From NCBI RefSeq assembly GCF_000379825.1, contig NZ_KB903834.1, positions 189 to 64,188 on the forward strand: 64,000 nt of DNA. Reading direction: 5' to 3'. Below, in pieces: positions 20,140 through 28,996 of the stretch. Source of the DNA: Longispora albida DSM 44784. GTDB lineage: Bacteria; Actinomycetota; Actinomycetes; Mycobacteriales; Micromonosporaceae. A model generated the notes under the pieces. It saw only the letters and a program-made list of their open reading frames with translations, was not told the DNA's origin and did not search any database. Position numbers and translations under genes: made by a program. Every line of letters starts with the position of its first letter. Within the stretch, counting starts at the first letter, position 1.

Positions 20140-21102
20140 TTACGCGCGGCGCTTGCGGATCTCCTCTGCGGCCTGCGGGACGACCTTGTGCAGGTCGCCG
20201 ACGATGCCGTAGTCGGCGAGCTCGAAGATCGGAGCCTCGGCGTCCTTGTTGACGGCGACGATCGTCTTCGAGGTCTGCATGCCGGCCCGGTGCTGGATCG
20301 CGCCGGAGATGCCGAGCGCGACGTACAGCTGCGGGGAGACCGTCTTGCCGGTCTGGCCCACCTGGAAGGCGTGCGGGTAGAAGCCGGAGTCGGTCGCGGC
20401 ACGCGAGGCGCCAACGGCCGCGCCGAGCAGGTCGGCCAGCTCCTCGACCACGGCGAAGTTCTCGGCGCTGCCGACGCCGCGGCCACCGGAGACCACGATG
20501 GACGCCTCGGTCAGCTCTGGCCGGGAGCCCTTGGCCTCGATCTTGCGCTCGAGGACCTTCGCGCCCAGGGTGACGGCGTCCACGGTCGTGTCGACCGGGG
20601 TCAGCGCGCCGGCCGCCGGGGCGGCCTCCGGGGTGAGCGAGTTGGGCCGCAGGGTCACCAGCGGGAAGCCCTTGGTGACCTGGGACTCCACAATGGTGGA
20701 TCCGGCGAAGACCACCTGGGTGGCCGTACCGTCGGCCTTCAGGTCCACCACGTCGGTCAGGATGCCGTTGTCGAGGCGGACGGCGAGCCGGGCCGCGATC
20801 TCCTTGCCCTCCTGGGTGGAGCCGATCAGGATGGCCGCCGGGCTGACCTCGCCAGCCAGGCGCGCCAGCACGGCGGCCTTCGGGGCGACCAGGTGGCCGT
20901 CGATCTCGGCGCTCTCGGCGACGTAGATCTTCTCGGCACCGAACTCGGCCAGCTTGTCCTTGAGCGCTTCGGCGGTACCGGGCGCGCCCAGCACGACGGC
21001 CGACGGGGCGCCCAGGGTGCGCGCCAGGGTCAGCAGCTCCAGGGTGACCTTCTTGACGCCGGTCGCGGCCGAGCCGTCGACGACGACGAGTACCTCAGTC
21101 AT
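20140..21102 (-). CDS. etfA: Electron transfer flavoprotein alpha subunit
   Basis: The 320-residue EtfA pairs with EtfB to carry electrons from acyl-CoA and other dehydrogenases to the membrane quinone pool. The C-terminal FAD-binding signature is present: [26 protein letters not shown], then [24 protein letters not shown]. The ATG at 21102 gives the standard start and has GGAG upstream. The longer reading frame upstream overlaps etfB and was dropped. Confidence 0.97.
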   Translation of the reverse strand: MTEVLVVVDGSAATGVKKVTLELLTLARTLGAPSAVVLGAPGTAEALKDKLAEFGAEKIYVAESAEIDGHLVAPKAAVLARLAGEVSPAAILIGSTQEGKEIAARLAVRLDNGILTDVVDLKADGTATQVVFAGSTIVESQVTKGFPLVTLRPNSLTPEAAPAAGALTPVDTTVDAVTLGAKVLERKIEAKGSRPELTEASIVVSGGRGVGSAENFAVVEELADLLGAAVGASRAATDSGFYPHAFQVGQTGKTVSPQLYVALGISGAIQHRAGMQTSKTIVAVNKDAEAPIFELADYGIVGDLHKVVPQAAEEIRKRRA

Positions 21103-21127
21103 CTTGTCTTTCTCCGCTCTTCCCGGC

Positions 21128-21907
21128 TCAGACGAACTTCTCGGCGGACAGGTACGCAACGAGGTCCGCGCCGCCGTTGCCGCTGTCCTCGACCTTCTGG
21201 CCACCGGAGCGCGCCGGGCGCTTGGCGCTCGACAGCACCTTGCTGGTGGCGCCGGCCAGGCCGACCTCACCGGCCTCGACGCCCAGGTCGGCGAGGGACT
21301 TCGTGGCGATCGGCTTCTTCTTGGCCGCCATGATGCCCTTGAACGACGGGTAGCGCGGCTCGTTGATGGTGTCCCAGACGCTGACGATGGCCGGGCCGGT
21401 GGCCTGCACGACCTCGTAGCCCTCGTCGGTCTGCCGCTCGACGGTGAGGGTGGAGCCCTCGACGGTGAGCTTGCGGGCGCCGGTCAGTGCCGGGACGCCG
21501 AGCCGCTCGGCGAGCATGTGCGGCATGGTCTGGGTCCGGCCGTCGGTCGACTCGGCGCCGCAGAGCACCAGGTCGAACTCGAGGGTCCTGAGCGCGGCCG
21601 CCAGCACCTTGGAGGTGCCGAGCGCGCACGAGCCGTGCAGGGCGTCGTCGGTGACGTGCACAGCCCCGTCGGGGCCCATCGACAGCGCCTTGCGGATCGA
21701 CTCGGTGGCGGCGTCGGGACCCATCGTCAGCAGGGTCACCTCGCCGCCCTGCGCCTCAGCGATCTTCAGCGCTTCCTCGATGGCGTATTCGTCCATCTCG
21801 TTGATGACGTTGCTCGCCGACGCGCGGTCGACAGTGCCGTCGTCTGCGCGCAGACTGCGCTCGGAGCCGGAATCCGGCACCTGCTTGACCAGTACGACAA
21901 TCTTCAT
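21128..21907 (-). CDS. etfB: Electron transfer flavoprotein beta subunit
   Basis: The 259-residue EtfB opens with MKIVVLVKQVPDSGSER. It carries the FixA/EtfB signature region VQATGPAIVSVWDTINEPRYPSFKGIMAAKKKP. It is 25 bases upstream of etfA and in the same operon. AGGAGG lies upstream of the ATG. A palindrome at 22023-22039 may regulate the operon, because etfBA is often under fatty-acid control (inference). Confidence 0.97.
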   Translation of the reverse strand: MKIVVLVKQVPDSGSERSLRADDGTVDRASASNVINEMDEYAIEEALKIAEAQGGEVTLLTMGPDAATESIRKALSMGPDGAVHVTDDALHGSCALGTSKVLAAALRTLEFDLVLCGAESTDGRTQTMPHMLAERLGVPALTGARKLTVEGSTLTVERQTDEGYEVVQATGPAIVSVWDTINEPRYPSFKGIMAAKKKPIATKSLADLGVEAGEVGLAGATSKVLSSAKRPARSGGQKVEDSGNGGADLVAYLSAEKFV

Positions 21908-22022
21908 CGCCGGACACGACCTCCTGCTGAACGAGCGTTAAAGCTCCGGGAATAGCGTGAGCCTTTCGCGCACAACCGTACGGGTCAACCCGCAACGCTG
22001 TGTGCTTGACCACCAGACATGT

Positions 22023-22039
22023 TACTAGCAAGTAGCTAG
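22023..22039. promoter_or_regulatory. Palindromic operator-like site upstream of etfBA
   Basis: TACTAGCAAGTA (22023-22034) is a near palindrome, and CTAGC-5 nt-GCTAG (22025-22039) overlaps it. Another CTAG follows at once, which is unusual in DNA of this composition. It lies in the 262-base divergent gap between etfB and the small gene at 22170. A TetR-type site is possible. Confidence 0.4.
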
Positions 22040-22169
22040 CAGTCTAGGAGATGTCTTCTGGATCTCACTCTGCCACCCGATCGGGCGGGGCATGATGGAG
22101 GGGCACATATGCGTCATATCCCTCCTCCGCGTACGTCTCCTCCATACGACAGCCCCGGAGGTGTCAGCG

Positions 22170-22334
22170 ATGACCAAAGAGCAGCCCACGGCCGTCCAGC
22201 AGGAGGAGCACCACCCGCAGCCTCCACCGGACGAGCACATGTGCACATGCGGCCGGTATCGGGAGGACTGTGTCCGCGACCGGATGCGCGCGATGTGGCA
22301 CATAGAGACCGAGCCGCCGCCCAGCCCCTCGTAG
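22170..22334 (+). CDS. Small His/Pro-rich protein with a Cys-x-Cys motif
   Basis: A 54-residue hypothetical protein. It has a Glu/His/Pro-rich N-terminal half and then the compact HMCTCGRYREDCVRDRM, with three Cys that could bind metal (inference). The ATG at 22170 has CGGAGGTG 7-8 nt upstream, which makes translation credible despite the short length. An upstream in-frame extension lacks a ribosome site. It is divergent from etfB and precedes the convergent beta-propeller gene. No family is recognised. Confidence 0.55.
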   Translation: MTKEQPTAVQQEEHHPQPPPDEHMCTCGRYREDCVRDRMRAMWHIETEPPPSPS

Positions 22335-22370
22335 CGGGCTGGACGCCGGCACCGGTTCACCTGACGCGGC

Positions 22371-23759
22371 CTACTTCGAGAAGCGCCACACCTTGAACCC
22401 GGCCGCGTCCGGGCACGCCAGGTACTGGTTGTCCGCGACGCACCCGTAGCCAGCCCTGATCGTGCCCAGCGGGGTGACGTGGCCGTCCGATGCGTCCACT
22501 CCGGACACCTGTACCGGCTGGTCGCCGCCACCCATGCCGGGGCTGCCCGGGTACTGGATGGCCAGGGCCGCCGCCGGGCCCACCGGGCTCAGGATCGCCT
22601 GGCCGGAGCGGTAGAGCAGCTTGCCAGACGGCGAGTACATGCCCTCGGCTCCGAGGATGCGGTCGCCGACCGTGCTGACCGGCCCGCCCCTGCCTCGGCC
22701 GTAGTCCCCCCCCACCTGCCATTTCCGTGCGCCGGTGGCCGCGTCGAGCACCATCATGGCTTCGCCGGTCCGTGACTCCTCCTGCACGCACACCAGCCCC
22801 GGCCCGCACGGCTGGATCATTCCGGCCCTGGCGCCGTTCGCCGGGGTGTGGAACGGCCTCGGCGCGCCGCCTGCGAGGTCCAGGACGGTGACCGGCCCGC
22901 CTTCGGTGCTCGCGTAGACCCGGCCGCCGATCACGGTCAGCCGTCCCTGCATCCGCTGGCCCAGCGGCCGTGGCTGCATGTCGGGCAGGGTGAGCAGGCT
23001 GAGCGCGCCGTCGGGTGCCTGGAGGACCAGTGGCCGGTTGTCCAGCGCCTCCGCCGTCGCCACGGTCGTCGCGACGACGGTGCCCTGGCTGGACGGCATC
23101 GTCCACAGTGCCTTGCCGGAGGCCCAGTCGAGCAGCCGGAGCTGTCCGCCGTTCTCCCCGGTCACGAGCAGCCCGCCGGTCGTCGGGGTCAGGTCCCCGC
23201 CCTGGTTGATGTCGAAGTCGAGGGCCCAGCGTTCCTGGCCGGTGCTCAGGTCCACGACGTGCAGCCGCCGGTCGAGCGGCGAGCCGTCGTCGCGTTCGCC
23301 CATCACGCCCAGCACACCCGGCGCGAGGAAGGACCCGGCGAAGTCCCCGTACTTGCCCAGTTCCCTGGCCGGCCAGGCCGGCTTGCCGGTCGGCAGCTGC
23401 ACGCCGGCCACCATCAGCTGCCCGGTCGTCTCCGATCGCCAGGTGAAGTACGCGTCGCCGCCCGCTGCCTGCCCCCAGACGAAGGTCCGCCCGGGGAACT
23501 CGCCGGACACCCCCGGCCCGACCTGCTCCAGGGGTACGAAGTTCACCCTGGCCGGCGGGAGGGTCACGTCCTCCCTGCCGGTCAGCAGCAGCCCGCTGGT
23601 CACACCCGCTGCCACCAGGGCGACGGCCAGTACCGAGGCGATCACGCTGTTCCTGCGGCGGCGGCCACCGCGCGCCCGCGCCCCGGCGGCCAGCGGCAGC
23701 GGGATCCGGTCGGAGTCGGCCCGGAGCGAGCCGAAGAGCTGGTCGAGGTCAGCGGACAT
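22371..23759 (-). CDS. Membrane-anchored PQQ-like beta-propeller protein, SigE-family partner
   Basis: The 462-residue protein has a short cytoplasmic N-terminus (about 1-37), one membrane segment at about 39-60 and a large extracellular beta-propeller. Propeller blades recur as VVDLSTGQERWALDFD, LLDWASGKALWTM, VLDAATGARKWQV and similar. Its start overlaps the sigma gene by 11 bases, the arrangement of sigma/anti-sigma pairs. The cytoplasmic segment lacks a recognised anti-sigma domain, so any inhibitory role is inference. GGAGG stands before the ATG. Confidence 0.78.
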   Translation of the reverse strand: MSADLDQLFGSLRADSDRIPLPLAAGARARGGRRRRNSVIASVLAVALVAAGVTSGLLLTGREDVTLPPARVNFVPLEQVGPGVSGEFPGRTFVWGQAAGGDAYFTWRSETTGQLMVAGVQLPTGKPAWPARELGKYGDFAGSFLAPGVLGVMGERDDGSPLDRRLHVVDLSTGQERWALDFDINQGGDLTPTTGGLLVTGENGGQLRLLDWASGKALWTMPSSQGTVVATTVATAEALDNRPLVLQAPDGALSLLTLPDMQPRPLGQRMQGRLTVIGGRVYASTEGGPVTVLDLAGGAPRPFHTPANGARAGMIQPCGPGLVCVQEESRTGEAMMVLDAATGARKWQVGGDYGRGRGGPVSTVGDRILGAEGMYSPSGKLLYRSGQAILSPVGPAAALAIQYPGSPGMGGGDQPVQVSGVDASDGHVTPLGTIRAGYGCVADNQYLACPDAAGFKVWRFSK

Positions 23760-24276
23760 CGGATCCTCCCAGTACTTCCGCGACTTCCGCAGCGGGCTCT
23801 GTCAGCACTTCGGCGAGCCCGGCTCTCCCCCGCGCCAGCCACGACTTCACCGTGCCGGCCGTCGCGCCCATCTCGATCGCGATGTCGGCGATCGACCGGT
23901 CGAGGAGGTAGTGCAGGGTGAGTGCCCTGCGGTGCTGGACCGGCAGGGTACGCAGGGCCCCGACCAGCAGCACCGTGTCCTCGGACGGCGGCTCGGCCGG
24001 GGCTGGCGGCCTGGCGCTGGCTGCCGCGGTGCGGCGTACCTTGAGCCAGCGCCAGCGGTCGGTGCTCAGCCGGGTGACGACGAGCCGGAGCCAGCCCTCG
24101 GCGTCGGCGTACCCGCTGAGCTTCCGCCACCGCTGCCACGCCCGCGCGTATGCCTCCTGCACCAGGTCCTGCGCCTCGGCCGGGTCACCGGTCAGCCCGT
24201 AGGCGTACCGGATGAGCCGTGGCCCGGTGTCCCGGTAGAACTCGTCGAAGCCGTCGGCGTCCGGCACGTGCACCAC
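23749..24276 (-). CDS. SigE-family ECF RNA polymerase sigma factor
   Basis: The 175-residue protein contains sigma-2 (RDTGPRLIRYAYGLTGDPAEA, then QDLVQEAYARAWQRWRK) and sigma-4 (LPVQHRRALTLHYLLDRSIADIA, then MGATAGTVKSWLARGRAGL). This is the layout of the actinobacterial SigE-family ECF proteins. It heads a two-gene unit with the membrane propeller protein, whose start it overlaps. The family usually responds to envelope signals. The start is GTG. The gene is divergent from the kinase at 24368. Confidence 0.88.
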   Translation of the reverse strand: MVHVPDADGFDEFYRDTGPRLIRYAYGLTGDPAEAQDLVQEAYARAWQRWRKLSGYADAEGWLRLVVTRLSTDRWRWLKVRRTAAASARPPAPAEPPSEDTVLLVGALRTLPVQHRRALTLHYLLDRSIADIAIEMGATAGTVKSWLARGRAGLAEVLTEPAAEVAEVLGGSDVR

Positions 24277-24367
24277 CTTTCATCGTCTACCTAGGAACAC
24301 GGGACGACCGCCCGTCCGGTGGCACCCCGCCGTGTAGCCTGCTCGACCGGGGGAGGGAACGCGAACA

Positions 24368-25813
24368 ATGTTCAGGGAACTGGCTGGTGGCCGGTACCGG
24401 CTGGACCGGCGGATCGCGGCCGGCGGCATGGGCGAGGTGTGGCGGGGCGCCGACACGCTGCTCGGCCGGCCGGTCGCCGTGAAGCTGATGCACGCCGGGC
24501 TGACCGGGCAGCGTGGTTTCCGGGAGCGGTTCGTCACGGAGGCCCGGGTCATGGCCGCACTGGACCATCCCGGCGTCGTGCCCGTCTACGACTACGGCGA
24601 GGAGCGGGGCACCGCGTACCTGGTCATGGAGTTCGTCGAGGGCCGGACGCTGGGCGCTGTGCTCGACGACGAGGGCACACTGCCGCCGGACCGGGTGCTG
24701 GACCTGGTCGCCCAGGCCGCCGGCGCGCTCGCCGCCGCCCACGCGCGTGGCGTGGTCCACCGGGACGTGAAGCCCGCCAACCTGCTGGTCCGGCCGTCCG
24801 GCCAGCTCGTGCTGACCGACTTCGGGATCGCGCGTTCCGAGGGCGGTCACCGGACGACGGCCGGCGCGGTGCTCGGTACCGCTTCGTACATGGCTCCGGA
24901 GCAGGTGGACGGCGATGACCTGACTCCGGCCGCCGATCAGTACAGCCTGGGTGTGGTGGCGTACCGGTGCCTGACGGGTCGGGTGCCGTTCACCGGGGAG
25001 GGCCCGGCGCAGATCGCGCTCCAGCACGTCACGGCTGAGCCGCCGCCGTTGCCCGAGTCTGTCCCGGTTCATGTCAGGTCGCTCGTGGAGCGGGCGATGG
25101 CCAAGGATCCGGGTGCGCGCTTCGCGTCGGCGGCCGACCTGGCTGCCGCCTGCCGGGGCGAGGTCGTGCCGGAGCCGCCCCGGGCCCGCCGTTCGCGCCG
25201 CCCGTATCTGGTGGCTGCCGCCGTCGCCGTGCTGGGCCTCGCGGCTGCGGTCTCCTGGTACTCGGTCACGCCGGCCCCCGGGCAGCCTGCGGCCCGTTCC
25301 ACAGCCGAAGCCGCCTCGACTCTTCCGGCCGTGGCCGCTCACGCGGGCCCGAGCGCACCTGCGTTCGCGCCCGGTACGTCCGCCTCCCCCACGCCGAAGG
25401 CCAGCACTCCGTCGCCGACGCCGACTCCGGCTACTGGCACGTCCTCGGCGCCAGCTCAGGCCAACCCGGCACCACAGCCGTCCGGTGCGCCTCAGCCTGC
25501 GGCCTCACAGCCGGTGGCACCGCCTCCCGTCAGCAACCAGCCCGTACCGCAGACGGTCGTCGTCCCCAACACGATCGGCATGTCGTCCGCGAGCGCGGTG
25601 AGCCGGCTCACTGCCGACGGGTTCCGGGTCACGCAGCCCAACAAGTGCACGAACGGCGTGATCCAGGCTCAGGACCCGGCAGGCGGTACGCGGGTCAGCC
25701 CCGGCTCCCAGGTGCTGATCTTCTGCCAGGAGGCGCAGGGCCAGTGCCCGCCGGGCGGCCAGTGCCCGCGCGCACAGTACATAGTGGAGGGTGTTCGTGC
25801 CGATGGAGCCTGA
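24368..25813 (+). CDS. PASTA-domain Ser/Thr protein kinase (first of two)
   Basis: The 481-residue kinase has the Gly loop GGMGEVW, the ATP Lys39 (VAVKLM), the catalytic loop HRDVKPANLL at 131-140, DFG at 151-153 and the APE-like MAPEQ. A membrane segment lies at about 280-300, followed by a Pro/Thr/Ala-rich extracellular stalk. One PASTA domain runs at about 395-460 (VVVPNTIGMSSASAVSRLTAD and onward), ending with a Cys-containing tail. It resembles PknB-type kinases that sense cell-wall fragments, though those usually have several PASTA units. It overlaps the second kinase by 17 bases, so the two form an operon. Confidence 0.93.
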   Translation: MFRELAGGRYRLDRRIAAGGMGEVWRGADTLLGRPVAVKLMHAGLTGQRGFRERFVTEARVMAALDHPGVVPVYDYGEERGTAYLVMEFVEGRTLGAVLDDEGTLPPDRVLDLVAQAAGALAAAHARGVVHRDVKPANLLVRPSGQLVLTDFGIARSEGGHRTTAGAVLGTASYMAPEQVDGDDLTPAADQYSLGVVAYRCLTGRVPFTGEGPAQIALQHVTAEPPPLPESVPVHVRSLVERAMAKDPGARFASAADLAAACRGEVVPEPPRARRSRRPYLVAAAVAVLGLAAAVSWYSVTPAPGQPAARSTAEAASTLPAVAAHAGPSAPAFAPGTSASPTPKASTPSPTPTPATGTSSAPAQANPAPQPSGAPQPAASQPVAPPPVSNQPVPQTVVVPNTIGMSSASAVSRLTADGFRVTQPNKCTNGVIQAQDPAGGTRVSPGSQVLIFCQEAQGQCPPGGQCPRAQYIVEGVRADGA

Positions 25814-27176
25814 GCGGGTCGTCGCCGGCCGGTACCGGCTGGACTGGCTGGCCGGATCGGGCAGCATGGGTGAGGTCTGGCAGGCGACGGACCTGACGCT
25901 CGGCCGCACTGTCGCCGTGAAGCTGGTGCTGGCCGAGCCCGCCCGCTTCGCCGCGGAGGGCAAGACGCTGGCGGCCATCGAGCACCCGAACGTCGTGCGG
26001 GTCTTCGGGGCCGGGCCGGGCTATCTGGTCATGGAGTTCGTCGAGGGCGAGCCGCTGGGCGCGCTGCTGGGCCGCGAGGGCACGCTCGGGGCGGCCCGGA
26101 CGATGGATCTGGTCGCCCAGGCCGCCGACGCTCTCGCCGCCGTCCACGCGCACGGGGTCGTGCACCGCGACCTGAGCCCCGCCAACCTGATGATCAGGCC
26201 GGACGGCAGTGTCGTGCTCACCGACTTCGGGATCGCCGCAGCGCCCGCCAGCGAGGAGCTGACCGCGACCGGGCAGCTGCTCGGCACGGCCAGCTACGTC
26301 TCGCCGGAGCAGGCGGGCAGCGGCGAGGTCTGCCCGGCTTCGGATCTCTACAGCCTGGGTGTCATCGCCTACGAGTGCCTCACCGGCCGCCTGCCGTTCA
26401 CAGCGGAGAACCCGATCAGGCTCGCCCTCCAGCACGTCTCCGCACCGCCGCCGCCGCTGCCCAGGACAGTGCCGCCCCAGGTCGCCAGGCTCGTCCTGCG
26501 CCTGCTCAGCAAGAAACCCATTCATCGGTACCCGGACGCGACAGCCCTCGCCCAAGCCGCCCGTTCAACAGCCACAGTCCGTCCACTGTGGTCGTACCGG
26601 CGGCTCCAGGCAACCCTGGCAGCCATCGCTCTCACGGCAGGGACCATCACCCTGTGGCCCGAGCCGGGTACGGGCACGCAGGCCGGGCAGCCCGCCGCGC
26701 TGACACCGTCCTCGGCAGCTGTCGCGGCACCGGGGACCACCACCGGTGTCACCCTGACTCCGGCCGCGAGCCCATCCACGACTCCGAAAGCAACACCAAC
26801 ACCGTCGCGGAGCGCCACGACCGCCACACCGACGCCTGCTCCGGCACGGACATCACCCCCGGCGACCGTTCCCGGTACATCTCCGGCTACTCAGACACCA
26901 ACGTCGGCCCCGGCCACGACCGCTACAGCCATCCCAACCCCCACCGCGACGCAAACCGCAGCCTGGGTAGCGATCCCTCAGGTCGAGGGTCTGACGCTCG
27001 GCGAGGCGAAGAAGCAGGTCGTGGCCGCTGGCTTCACCGTGTCGGTGATCGGCCCGACGACCGACAGCAACGCGCTAGTGAACATTCAGTGCAGCTCGTA
27101 CGGGAAGACCGCTCCAGCCGGAGCGATGATCCTGCTCAGCACCTACGCCCCCAACGATCCCCACAACCCCTGCTGA
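25797..27176 (+). CDS. PASTA-domain Ser/Thr protein kinase (second of two)
   Basis: The 459-residue kinase is paralogous to the preceding gene. It has SGSMGEVW, Lys42 (VAVKLV), DFG at 143-145 and VSPEQ. The catalytic loop reads HRDLSPANLM, with Ser127 in place of the usual Lys, a substitution that may change activity. A membrane segment lies at about 267-283, then a long Thr/Pro/Ala-rich stalk and one C-terminal PASTA-like repeat (IPQVEGLTLGEAKKQVVAAG). The stalk codons keep strong G/C bias. The GTG at 25797 is chosen because GGAGG at 25786-25790 gives 6-nt spacing. The earlier GTG at 25791 is too close. It overlaps the convergent SARP gene by 102 bases. Confidence 0.9.
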   Translation: MPMEPERVVAGRYRLDWLAGSGSMGEVWQATDLTLGRTVAVKLVLAEPARFAAEGKTLAAIEHPNVVRVFGAGPGYLVMEFVEGEPLGALLGREGTLGAARTMDLVAQAADALAAVHAHGVVHRDLSPANLMIRPDGSVVLTDFGIAAAPASEELTATGQLLGTASYVSPEQAGSGEVCPASDLYSLGVIAYECLTGRLPFTAENPIRLALQHVSAPPPPLPRTVPPQVARLVLRLLSKKPIHRYPDATALAQAARSTATVRPLWSYRRLQATLAAIALTAGTITLWPEPGTGTQAGQPAALTPSSAAVAAPGTTTGVTLTPAASPSTTPKATPTPSRSATTATPTPAPARTSPPATVPGTSPATQTPTSAPATTATAIPTPTATQTAAWVAIPQVEGLTLGEAKKQVVAAGFTVSVIGPTTDSNALVNIQCSSYGKTAPAGAMILLSTYAPNDPHNPC

Positions 27177-28904
27177 GCCGCCGAGGTAGTGGTCGAGCAG
27201 CCGGTCGAGGGCCGCCGAGCGTTCCTCCGGCAGGTCCTCCCGTTTGCCGCACCGGCGGGCGTAGAGCCGGAGCAGGTCGTGGAAGCCGTACTGCCCTGCG
27301 GCCGGTGTCCGCAGCATGTTCGCGTCCACCAGGGTTTCCAGCAGGTTCTCGGTCTCCGCCGCCGTCCGGTCGAGCAGCGCGGCGGCCGCGTCGAGCCCCA
27401 GGTCGGCCGGTGGCGCGACTGAGAGCATCCGGAAGGCCCACGCTGTGTCCGGGTCGAGCTGCTGGTACCCGACGGCCAGCGCCGCCTCCACATCCAGCGC
27501 CCCGGCCCGGAGCTGGTCGAGCCGCCCTGACTCGTCGGCCAGCCGTTCCGCGAGGGCGGCGACTGTCCATCGTGGACGTTTCGCGAGCCGCGCCCCGGCC
27601 ACCCGTACGGCCAGTGGCAGGTCGGCGCACGCCGCCGCGACAGCTGTCGACGCTCCCGGCTCGGCGGCGATCCGCTCTGGCCCGGCGATCCGCCCCAGCA
27701 GCTCCACCGCGTCCGCCCGGCCGAGCGCCGCCAGTTCCACGACGCAGGTGCCCGGCAGTTCGTCGAGCCGTACGCGGCTGGTGACCAGCACGGCGCCCGC
27801 CGCTGGCAGCAGGGGTGCGACCTGGGCGGCGTCCCGTGCGTTGTCGAGCACGACGAGCATCCGGCGCCCGGCCAGGGCCGACCGGTACGCCGCCGCGCGG
27901 GCACCCAGGCTCTCCGGCACGGCGGCCCCGAGCGCCCGGAGGAAGTCGGCGAGGATCGCGCCGGGCTCCGCTGGCTGGGCCTCTGCTCCGAGCAGGTCGG
28001 CGTACAGCTGCCCGTCCGGGTACTCGCCGCGCGCGATGTGCGCGGCGGCCAGGGCCAGTGCCGTCTTCCCGACGCCGCCCGGCCCGCTGATCGCGGTCAC
28101 CGTGGTACCCGGCTCCGCCAGCCGCCCGGCCACGACAGCCAGCGGCTCGTCCCGCCCGACGAGTTCCGCCGGGGCCATCGGCAGCTGGGCCGGCCCGGCG
28201 GAGGCTGCGGCTACGGCCGGCACCTCGGCCATGAGTACCTGCCGGTGGAGGTCCTGGAGTTCCGGCCCGGGATCGCAGCCCAGCTCGTCGGCGAGCACGC
28301 GGCGGGTGTGCTCGTAGACGGCGAGCGCGTCGGCCTGGCGGCCCGAGCGGTACAGGGCGAGCATCAGCAGTGCGCTGGCACGTTCGCGCAGCGGGTCGGC
28401 GGCCGCGAGGGCTGTCAGCTCCGGGATGAGCAGCTCGTGCCGCCCGGCCGCCAGGTCAGCGCTGATCCGGGCCTCGGTGACTCCGGCCAGCAGCTCCGCG
28501 AGGCGTGCGCGCTGCCGCTCGGCGTACGGGCCGGGCAGCCCGGACAGCGGCTCGCCCCGGACCAGGCTCAGCGCTCCGGCGTGGTCACCGCGCCCGGCCC
28601 GGTCCTCGAACTCCGCCAGGTCCAGCGAGCCGGCCGGCAGCACGATCTGGTACCCGCCGTCGCGGTAGGACACGCCGGGCAGGACCTGGCGGAGCCGTGA
28701 GGCATACGTACGGATCGTGCCGATCGCGCGCGGCGGCGGCTCCAGTCCCCACAGGCCGGCGGCGATCTCGCTCACCGGCACGATCCGGCCCCCGCCGAGC
28801 ACCAGCATCGCGAGGAACGCCCGTTGCTGCGGCGGGCCGAGCGGGATCTCAGCCCCGCCCGACCAGGCCTGCACCGGCCCCAGTACCCCCAGTTGAAGAT
28901 CCAT
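27075..28904 (-). CDS. SARP-family regulator with BTAD and NB-ARC-type ATPase domains
   Basis: The 609-residue protein has an N-terminal OmpR-like winged helix (about 1-90), a BTAD domain (about 95-240, ending in DELGCDPGPELQDLHRQVL) and a P-loop ATPase with GPGGVGKTALALAAAH. A long helical C-terminus with QLDPDTAWAFRMLSVAPP follows, as in AfsR/DnrI-type regulators. Such proteins activate secondary-metabolite or developmental genes (family knowledge). No biosynthetic cluster is adjacent. The frame is open to 29651, but upstream residues overlap the GNAT gene in another frame and do not match the family. The 3' end runs 102 bases into the opposite strand of the second kinase gene. Confidence 0.9.
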   Translation of the reverse strand: MDLQLGVLGPVQAWSGGAEIPLGPPQQRAFLAMLVLGGGRIVPVSEIAAGLWGLEPPPRAIGTIRTYASRLRQVLPGVSYRDGGYQIVLPAGSLDLAEFEDRAGRGDHAGALSLVRGEPLSGLPGPYAERQRARLAELLAGVTEARISADLAAGRHELLIPELTALAAADPLRERASALLMLALYRSGRQADALAVYEHTRRVLADELGCDPGPELQDLHRQVLMAEVPAVAAASAGPAQLPMAPAELVGRDEPLAVVAGRLAEPGTTVTAISGPGGVGKTALALAAAHIARGEYPDGQLYADLLGAEAQPAEPGAILADFLRALGAAVPESLGARAAAYRSALAGRRMLVVLDNARDAAQVAPLLPAAGAVLVTSRVRLDELPGTCVVELAALGRADAVELLGRIAGPERIAAEPGASTAVAAACADLPLAVRVAGARLAKRPRWTVAALAERLADESGRLDQLRAGALDVEAALAVGYQQLDPDTAWAFRMLSVAPPADLGLDAAAALLDRTAAETENLLETLVDANMLRTPAAGQYGFHDLLRLYARRCGKREDLPEERSAALDRLLDHYLGGSAGVVGIVGGVGAEQDHRSGWSGLPVRAALNVH

Positions 28905-28996
28905 TCCCCACCCCCGGGAAGGAACCTTAACCGCTGCCCCGGCGCCAGCCACTATCGTGCTTCCGACTGGATCGACCCTGGTGGGTACGCGGTTGG

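Noticed and set aside
27075-28904. SARP gene as the marker of an adjacent biosynthetic cluster
   Set aside because: No polyketide, peptide or terpene enzymes are within the window on either side.
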